A stretch of 20,739 nt of DNA, from positions 1,922 through 22,660 of the forward strand of contig DKPL01000034.1 in NCBI GenBank assembly GCA_002471185.1, given 5' to 3'. Origin of the DNA: Bacteroides sp. UBA7335 (lineage in GTDB: Bacteria; Bacteroidota; Bacteroidia; Bacteroidales; Bacteroidaceae). The notes below the pieces were generated by a model. The model made no database searches, had not been told where the DNA came from, and was given only the letters and a program-made list of their open reading frames with translations. This document shows, one piece after another, positions 15,474 through 20,739 of the stretch (position 1 is the first letter of the stretch; every line of letters starts with the position of its first letter). Made by a program: the position numbers and the translations under genes.

Positions 15474-16448
15474 ATGAATACACCCAAAAGATATTTAGTC
15501 CCTAATGATTATATGGCCGATCCGGCAGTGCATGTGTTTAATGATCGTCTTTATATCTATCCATCTCACGACTGGGAAAGTGGGATTCCCGAAAATGATA
15601 ACGGTGATCACTTTAATATGAAAGATTATCATGTATACTCTACTGATGATGTAATGCATGGTGAAATTGTAGATCATGGAGTGGTGTTAGAAGTTAAAGA
15701 TATCCCTTGGGCGGGGCGTCAGTTATGGGATTGTGATGTGACTTTCAAAGATGGAAAATACTACATGTATTTTCCTTTGAAAGATAAAAATGATATATTT
15801 AGAATTGGAGTAGCTATTAGTGATAAGCCCGAAGGGCCATTTGTTCCGCAGCCAGACCCTATAAGGGGAAGTTATAGTATTGATCCGGCTATATTTAACG
15901 AAGGTGATCAGTATTATATGTACTTTGGCGGATTATGGGGTGGACAGTTGCAACGCTATCTTGACAATAAGGCTTTGGAATGCAGTACATTTCCTGCTGA
16001 TGATCAACCTGCTATTCCTTCTCGTGTCGTTCGTTTATCCAAAGATATGCTTCAATTTGCCGAAGAACCTCGTGCGGTTGTGGTATTAGATCAAGCAGGT
16101 AATCCTCTTAGTGCAGGTGACAATGAACATCGCTTTTTTGAGGCTTCGTGGATGCATAAATATCAAGATAAATATTATTTCTCATACTCTACTGGAGATA
16201 CACACAACCTATGCTATGCTATTGGTGATAATCCTTATGGACCATTTACTTATCAAGGCATTATCTTGACACCAGTGGTTGGATGGACTACCCATCATGC
16301 CATTGCTGAATATAAAGGTAAGTGGTATCTATTTCATCACGATTGTGTTCCATCTAGTGGAAAGACATGGCTTCGCAGTTTAAAAGTATGCGAGTTACAA
16401 TATGATGATAATGGTAAAATTATAACGATTAATGGTTTAGATGAATGA
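15474..16448 (+). CDS. GH43 beta-xylosidase/alpha-L-arabinofuranosidase, probably cytoplasmic
   Basis: This 324-residue five-bladed-propeller enzyme releases xylose or arabinose from short xylo-oligosaccharides. The N-terminus (MNTPKRYLVPNDYMADPAVH) has no signal peptide. The catalytic residues fit GH43: base Asp16 in ADPAVH, pKa-modulating Asp88 in LWDCDVTF, and acid Glu223 in HRFFEASW. Extra blade motifs include YSIDPAIF, YYMYFGGLWGG and YYFSYSTGDTHN. The length equals a catalytic domain alone. It starts 13 bases after the GH10 stop, and its stop overlaps the next start by four bases (ATGA). A cytoplasmic location fits the symporter two genes upstream. Xylosidase versus arabinofuranosidase cannot be decided from sequence alone. 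Confidence 0.92.
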   Translation: MNTPKRYLVPNDYMADPAVHVFNDRLYIYPSHDWESGIPENDNGDHFNMKDYHVYSTDDVMHGEIVDHGVVLEVKDIPWAGRQLWDCDVTFKDGKYYMYFPLKDKNDIFRIGVAISDKPEGPFVPQPDPIRGSYSIDPAIFNEGDQYYMYFGGLWGGQLQRYLDNKALECSTFPADDQPAIPSRVVRLSKDMLQFAEEPRAVVVLDQAGNPLSAGDNEHRFFEASWMHKYQDKYYFSYSTGDTHNLCYAIGDNPYGPFTYQGIILTPVVGWTTHHAIAEYKGKWYLFHHDCVPSSGKTWLRSLKVCELQYDDNGKIITINGLDE

Positions 16449-18442
16449 AGATAAGATTGCTTCTTGTATGTTTTAACATGGTTTTGACTTCCATTCTTGG
16501 TGTAAAAGCTGATGATGGAAGTCGTCTTTGGTTAAAACAAAAATCAGAGAATAAAGCTGTGGTATCTATTGTAGGTAAACTGACACCAACTTTGGCTATT
16601 GCTCAGAATGAGTTAGAGCAATCGTGGTGTGGAGGGCCGATAGAACTAAGAAAGACTAAAGATAAGAGACTAAGTAAGGATGGATTTTCGATTCGTGAGT
16701 TGAATGGCAAGTATTTCGTTAAGTCTCCATCAGATATTGGTTTGCTTTATGGTGCTTATTATCTATTGCGTCAACAGGTATTGAAACAACCTTTGTTAGG
16801 AGAAGTAGTAGAAAATCCGTTTTATGAAACTCGCATTCTTAACCATTGGGATAATTTAGATGGATCGGTAGAGCGTGGTTATGCCGGTCTGTCTCTTTGG
16901 CAGTGGCAAGAACTTCCCGACACTTTATCTGAGCGCTATAAAGAGTATGCTCGTGCAAATGCTTCTGTGGGAATCAATGCTACTGTATTAAACAATGTCA
17001 ACGCTTCGCCTCAAATTTTATCTACTCACTATTTGCATAAAGTGAAACAGTTGGCTGATGTATTTCGCCCTTATGGCATTCAGGTTTATCTTTCTGCCAA
17101 TTTTGCTTCTCCAATGGTGATTGGTGAATTACCTACTGCCGATCCTCAAGATGCAGAAGTGGTGCGCTGGTGGAAAAATAAAGCTAAAGAAATATATCAA
17201 CTCATTCCCGATTTTGGTGGCTTTTTAGTAAAAGCCAATTCTGAGGGCCAACCTGGGCCTGGCGATTATGGCCGTAGTCATGCTGAAGGAGCCAATATGC
17301 TTGCCGATGCCTTAAAACCTTATGATGGCAAGGTGATGTGGCGAACCTTTGTTTATAACCCTGAAGATCCTGATCGTGCAAAGCAGGCTTATTCTGAATT
17401 TTATCCTTTGGATGGTCAGTTTCGTGATAATGTCATTCTGCAAGTTAAGAATGGTCCTGTGGATTTTCAACCTCGCGAACCTTATACTCCTTTGTTTGGA
17501 GCGATGAAAAATACTCAAACCATGCCTGAGTTTCAAATTACACAAGAGTATTTGGGGCATGCCAACCACTTGGCTTATCTAGCACCTATGTGGGAAGAGT
17601 TCTTTAATTTGGTTGATCCTGCTTCTCAAAAAGCATTGTCTGGAGTTGCTAATATTGGTACTGATGCTAACTGGACAGGACATCTTTTTGGACAAGCCAA
17701 CTGGTATGCTTTTGGTCGATTGGCGTGGAACCCATATCTCTCTTCCGAGCAGATTGCTGAAGAGTGGTTAAATCAAACATTTACTTCAGATTCAGCTTAT
17801 GTAGAACCAGTTAAAGCAATGATGTTGGATAGTCGTGAAGCTATTGTGAACTATATGATGCCCCTTGGATTGCATCATACTTTTGCATTTGGACATCATT
17901 ACGGACCTGAACCTTGGTGTGATGTGCCTGGTGCGCGTCCTGATTGGTTGCCTACTTACTATCATCGTGCCGACAAAATAGGTCTAGGGTTTGATCGAAG
18001 CAGTACTGGAAGTCAAGCTACTGCACAATATCCTGATAGTTTGGCTACTTTATATGACAATATCAATACCTGTCCCGAAGAGTATATTTTATGGTTTCAT
18101 CATGTGCCTTGGAGTCATAAGATGAAAAGTGGCAGAACTTTGTGGCAAGAATTGTGCTATAAATTTAATACAGGAGTGCAACAAGCGCGTGAGTTTCAGC
18201 AAACGTGGGACAAAATGGAACCTTTTGTTGATCAAGATACGTTTAACGAGATTCAATCAAAACTCAAAATACAAGCGTTGGATGCAATGTGGTGGCGTGA
18301 TGCTTGCTTACTTTATTTTCAACAATTCTCCGAACAGCCTATTCCATTTGAATTGGAACGTCCAGTTTACGAACTAAATGAAATGAAGAAGTTTAAGCTT
18401 GACATCGATAATCATCAGAATGCACCCCACGGATTTAAATAA
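16445..18442 (+). CDS. aguA: GH67 alpha-glucuronidase, exported
   Basis: This 665-residue enzyme removes (4-O-methyl)glucuronic acid from the non-reducing-end xylose of xylo-oligosaccharides. Residues 1-22 form a signal peptide (cleavage near VKA), so it should act in the periplasm. The N-terminal ~120 residues match the family's beta-sandwich, with LYGAYYLLRQQVL. The barrel carries WDNLDGSVERGYAG, catalytic acid Glu267 in KANSEGQPGPG, and the Asp340 (DFQPREP) and Glu368 (ITQEYLG) pair. Their 28-residue spacing equals the Asp/Glu base pair described in bacterial GH67 enzymes. Its start overlaps the GH43 stop (ATGA), implying translational coupling. UxuA and an SDR that process the released uronate follow within 10 bases each. 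Confidence 0.96.
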   Translation: MKIRLLLVCFNMVLTSILGVKADDGSRLWLKQKSENKAVVSIVGKLTPTLAIAQNELEQSWCGGPIELRKTKDKRLSKDGFSIRELNGKYFVKSPSDIGLLYGAYYLLRQQVLKQPLLGEVVENPFYETRILNHWDNLDGSVERGYAGLSLWQWQELPDTLSERYKEYARANASVGINATVLNNVNASPQILSTHYLHKVKQLADVFRPYGIQVYLSANFASPMVIGELPTADPQDAEVVRWWKNKAKEIYQLIPDFGGFLVKANSEGQPGPGDYGRSHAEGANMLADALKPYDGKVMWRTFVYNPEDPDRAKQAYSEFYPLDGQFRDNVILQVKNGPVDFQPREPYTPLFGAMKNTQTMPEFQITQEYLGHANHLAYLAPMWEEFFNLVDPASQKALSGVANIGTDANWTGHLFGQANWYAFGRLAWNPYLSSEQIAEEWLNQTFTSDSAYVEPVKAMMLDSREAIVNYMMPLGLHHTFAFGHHYGPEPWCDVPGARPDWLPTYYHRADKIGLGFDRSSTGSQATAQYPDSLATLYDNINTCPEEYILWFHHVPWSHKMKSGRTLWQELCYKFNTGVQQAREFQQTWDKMEPFVDQDTFNEIQSKLKIQALDAMWWRDACLLYFQQFSEQPIPFELERPVYELNEMKKFKLDIDNHQNAPHGFK

Positions 18443-18451
18443 TTTGAAGAT

Positions 18452-19627
18452 ATGGAAAAGACCTGGAGGTGGTTTGGTAGAAAAGATAAGATAACTCTTG
18501 ATATGCTTAAGCAGATTGGGGTAGAAGGCATTGTTACTGCACTTCACGATATTCCTAATGGCGAAGTTTGGCCTTTAGAAAGAATAGAAGAACTGAAAGC
18601 ATACATTGAGTCCTTTGGACTGCGATGGTCAGTGGTAGAGAGTCTGCCGGTTAGCGAAGCAATAAAGTATGGAGGCAAAGACCGAGAACGATTAATTGAA
18701 AATTACATTCAAAGTTTAACCAATTTAGGTCGAGCAGGTATTAAAATCGTCTGTTACAATTTTATGCCCGTAATCGATTGGATACGTACCGATCTCGACT
18801 ATCCATTGAGCGATGGTACGTCAACTCTCTATTTTGATAAAATCAAATTTGCCTATTTTGATTGCTGTATTTTGCAGCGGGTTGAGGCTTATAAAGATTA
18901 TACCCCCCAAGAAATGGCTCAGGTGAGTTTATTGGCAGAGGTGATAACCGATGAGCAGAAGCAACAACTGATTGATACGATAATTGTAAAAACTCAAGGC
19001 TTTATCAATGGCAATATAAAAGAAGGTGATCAGCACCCTATAACGTTATTTAAACAATTGCTCAGTCAGTACGAAGGGGTAAATCGCGAAGTACTTCGTT
19101 ATAATTTGGTGTTCTTCTTATCAGCCATTATGCCTATTTGTCAAGAGTTTCAAATCAAAATGTGTATTCATCCAGACGATCCTCCATTTCAAGTTCTGGG
19201 TTTACCACGCATTGTAACTAATGCTGAAGATATAGCTTGGCTACTAAACGCAGTAGGCCATCCACTAAATGGTTTAACCTTCTGTGCCGGTTCATTGAGT
19301 GCATCGTCTCAAAACAATGTACCAGCTATGGCTCGACTTTTTGCAGGACGTTCTCATTTTGTTCATTTACGCTATACGGGTGTTACTTCCGATGGTAACT
19401 TTATGGAGGTTTCACATCTCAACAAACAGTTGATTGAGGTTATTCGTATTTTTGAAGAAGAAAATCCAAACTTGCCTATGCGGGTAGATCATGGTAGAAT
19501 GATGCTAGACGATTGCGATAAAGGCTACAATCCGGGATACTCTTTTCACGGACGCATGTTAGCACTCGCGCAAGTAGAAGGAATGATGGCAGTGATACAA
19601 GGTGAAATTAACAACTTAAAAGAATAG
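18452..19627 (+). CDS. uxuA: Mannonate dehydratase
   Basis: This 391-residue cytoplasmic enzyme converts D-mannonate to 2-keto-3-deoxy-D-gluconate, a step in glucuronate breakdown (EC 4.2.1.8). The N-terminus (TWRWFGRKDKITLDML) and GIVTALHDIPNGEVW are characteristic of UxuA. Probable metal ligands are His240 (CIHPDDPP), Cys278 (FCAGS), His305 (FVHLRYTG) and Asp346 (RVDHGRMM); from memory, this is the His/Cys/His/Asp set of the Mn-dependent family. The length is normal. It lies 9 bases after the alpha-glucuronidase gene, whose product supplies the uronate, and 5 bases before the SDR. Isomerase (uxaC), KDG kinase and aldolase genes are not in the window. Confidence 0.96.
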   Translation: MEKTWRWFGRKDKITLDMLKQIGVEGIVTALHDIPNGEVWPLERIEELKAYIESFGLRWSVVESLPVSEAIKYGGKDRERLIENYIQSLTNLGRAGIKIVCYNFMPVIDWIRTDLDYPLSDGTSTLYFDKIKFAYFDCCILQRVEAYKDYTPQEMAQVSLLAEVITDEQKQQLIDTIIVKTQGFINGNIKEGDQHPITLFKQLLSQYEGVNREVLRYNLVFFLSAIMPICQEFQIKMCIHPDDPPFQVLGLPRIVTNAEDIAWLLNAVGHPLNGLTFCAGSLSASSQNNVPAMARLFAGRSHFVHLRYTGVTSDGNFMEVSHLNKQLIEVIRIFEEENPNLPMRVDHGRMMLDDCDKGYNPGYSFHGRMLALAQVEGMMAVIQGEINNLKE

Positions 19628-19632
19628 AAGTA

Positions 19633-20445
19633 ATGAACGAAATATTTAGTGTTGACGGTAAAATAGCCGTTATTACCGGCGGATCAGGAGTTTTAGGAAG
19701 TAATATTGCTCGTGGCTTTTTGCAGGCCGGTGCAAAGGTGTTTATCATTGGAGCTCATGATGAAAGCGTTCAAAAGGCATTGACAGAGTTAACTCTTTTA
19801 GGAGAGGTTGATGGCATGGCCTGTAATGTACTTGATACCAATCAGCTTAAAAGTGTTTGCAACAAAGTGCTTGATAAATGGGGAAGGGTAGATGTCTTGA
19901 TAAATGCTGCTGGAGGAAATATTCCAGGCGGAACATTAACTCCTGAGCAAACATTCTTTGATATGAAGGTAGAAGACTTTGATAAGGTTGTCGATTTAAA
20001 CTTAAATGGTACAGTTTATCCTTGTATGGTATTTGGTGAGGTGATGTCAAAGCAAGGCAAGGGAAGCATCGTGAATATTTCTTCAATGGCATCTTTTCAA
20101 GCAATTACACGTGTGCCTGGTTATTCGGTAGCCAAAAGCGGAATTGAGATATTTACTAAATGGCTTGCTACTGAAATGGCACTAAAATTTGGCGATAAAA
20201 TTAGAGTGAATGCTATTGCTCCCGGATTCTTTATTGGTAATCAGAATCGTGCTGTATTAATTAATCCTGATGGTAGTTTAACTGATCGTAGTAAGAAAGT
20301 TATTGCTAAAACTCCAATGCGTCGCTTTGGAGATATAACAGAACTAAATGGTGCTGTTCAATTTCTGTGTAGCGATGCAGCTAGTTTTATCACTGGTGTT
20401 TCTCTCAATATTGATGGAGGATTTAATGCCTTTACCGGGGTATAA
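19633..20445 (+). CDS. SDR oxidoreductase, probable fructuronate reductase (D-mannonate oxidoreductase)
   Basis: This 270-residue short-chain dehydrogenase has the classical cofactor motif TGGSGVLGSNIARG at ~17-30, an NAAGG motif near 93-97, an active-site Ser in NISSMAS and Tyr164-x-x-x-Lys168 (YSVAK). The context next to uxuA in a glucuronoxylan locus suggests it reduces D-fructuronate to D-mannonate with NAD(P)H. This matches the SDR-type enzymes found beside uxuA in Bacillus (YjmF/UxuB) and Bacteroidetes. It is unrelated in fold to the long-chain E. coli UxuB, so I give no symbol. It is the last gene of unit 2. A gluconate 5-dehydrogenase-like activity is the main alternative, as those SDRs are close relatives. 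Confidence 0.88.
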   Translation: MNEIFSVDGKIAVITGGSGVLGSNIARGFLQAGAKVFIIGAHDESVQKALTELTLLGEVDGMACNVLDTNQLKSVCNKVLDKWGRVDVLINAAGGNIPGGTLTPEQTFFDMKVEDFDKVVDLNLNGTVYPCMVFGEVMSKQGKGSIVNISSMASFQAITRVPGYSVAKSGIEIFTKWLATEMALKFGDKIRVNAIAPGFFIGNQNRAVLINPDGSLTDRSKKVIAKTPMRRFGDITELNGAVQFLCSDAASFITGVSLNIDGGFNAFTGV

Positions 20446-20488
20446 TTTTTATTAGGAGTAACAACAATCATAATATCTAGTTTGCTTC

Positions 20489-20548
20489 CAAAGGCTTGAA
20501 ACTATGCTTCGAATAGCTCGGAACTGTAGTTTCAAAGGCTTGAAACTA
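20489..20548. repeat. 16-bp direct repeat with three alternating hairpin arms
   Basis: CAAAGGCTTGAAACTA occurs at 20489-20504 and 20533-20548, a 44-bp period. The arm TTGAAACTA (20496-20504 and 20540-20548) has one perfect complement, TAGTTTCAA (20527-20535). The middle arm can therefore pair with either neighbour: a long 22-base loop with the first copy, or a tight AGGC loop with the second. The repeat begins 43 bases after the last gene of the operon. No T-run follows, so it is not a standard terminator. Confidence 0.8.
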
Positions 20549-20608
20549 AGTGAAACTTTAATGTATTGCTGCTATACTCTCATCTTTATAGAACTAGTAT
20601 TTATAACG

Positions 20609-20640
20609 AGCACGTGCAATTAAGGATATAGCACGTGCAA
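20609..20640. repeat. Two copies of a GCACGTGC palindrome (11-bp direct repeat)
   Basis: AGCACGTGCAA occurs at 20609-20619 and 20630-20640, with starts 21 bp apart. The core GCACGTGC is itself a palindrome, so each copy is a possible dimer-binding site and the two can also pair with each other. AACTAGT flanks the pair on both sides (20592-20598 and 20641-20647). The region lies 49-80 bases before the partial gene at 20689, a position suited to an operator. Function is unknown. Confidence 0.7.
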
Positions 20641-20688
20641 AACTAGTCTTATGGTACAATAAGATTGAAGAGTTAGAATTTAGAACTC

Positions 20689-20739
20689 ATGAAAAATATT
20701 TCATTAAGTAACCCCATTTGTTTTTTCTTCTTCTCTATT
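20689..20739 (+). CDS. Start of an exported protein gene, cut by the window edge
   Basis: An ATG at 20689 opens 17 codons to the end of the window. They read MKNISLSNP and then a hydrophobic ICFFFFSI, which looks like the start of a signal peptide. Upstream, 20659-20688 is purine-rich but without a clear Shine-Dalgarno sequence, as is common in Bacteroidetes. No product can be assigned. It could be a further PUL enzyme, or unrelated. A chance ORF is possible given the short visible length. Confidence 0.45.
   Translation, partial: MKNISLSNPICFFFFSI

Noticed and set aside
20527..20548. Rho-independent terminator for the second operon
   Set aside because: The 9-bp hairpin is perfect but is followed by AGTGAAACTTTAATG rather than a T-run, so I list it as a repeat, not a terminator.
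1..20739. CRISPR arrays, tRNA or rRNA genes, transposases, integrases, phage or toxin-antitoxin genes
   Set aside because: None was seen. Coding density is high, and every long frame belongs to the xylan locus.

Overview
The window looks like a polysaccharide utilization locus (PUL) for glucuronoxylan from an AT-rich member of the Bacteroidales, most likely Bacteroides or a close relative. The supporting evidence is a SusC/SusD pair, several lipoproteins with acidic residues after the lipobox cysteine, a hybrid two-component regulator, and promoters with the Bacteroides-type -7 box (TAnnTTTGC). There is no rRNA or other marker from which to name a species.

Layout. Bases 1-237 (minus strand) are the first 79 codons of the regulator, read divergently from the rest. 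Bases 238-575 are a dense regulatory region. Transcription unit 1 (576-9185) encodes the cell-surface machinery: SusC-like transporter, SusD-like binding lipoprotein, IPT/TIG surface glycan-binding lipoprotein, and a surface GH10 xylanase whose catalytic domain is split by two carbohydrate-binding modules. A strong hairpin (9211-9250) closes it. A second promoter region (9251-9408) follows, with the same repeated TGTAAC boxes and the same core promoter as the first. Transcription unit 2 (9409-20445) has eight tightly spaced genes: GH35-like beta-galactosidase, SGNH acetylesterase, GPH-family sugar symporter, small GH10 xylanase, GH43 enzyme, GH67 alpha-glucuronidase, mannonate dehydratase UxuA and an SDR probably acting as fructuronate reductase. 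Bases 20446-20688 hold repeats and hairpins. A new signal-peptide gene probably begins at 20689 and runs off the end.

How it works together (inference from the families). The surface proteins bind and cut xylan and pass oligosaccharides through SusC. Periplasmic enzymes then trim them: galactose by GH35, acetyl groups by the esterase, (methyl)glucuronic acid by GH67, and the backbone by the small GH10. The GPH symporter takes short products into the cytoplasm. The GH43 enzyme, which has no signal peptide, finishes them there, and UxuA plus the SDR feed the released uronic acid toward 2-keto-3-deoxygluconate. The regulator probably senses a xylo-oligosaccharide and activates both units through the TGTAAC boxes.

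Novelty. The gene set closely resembles the known core xylan systems of Bacteroides and Prevotella (xus-type clusters), so I do not claim a new enzymatic system. The less ordinary parts are the shared, helically phased operator in front of both units, the nested palindrome at 301-405, a Gly in place of a conserved subsite Glu in the surface xylanase, and the three-armed repeat after the last gene.
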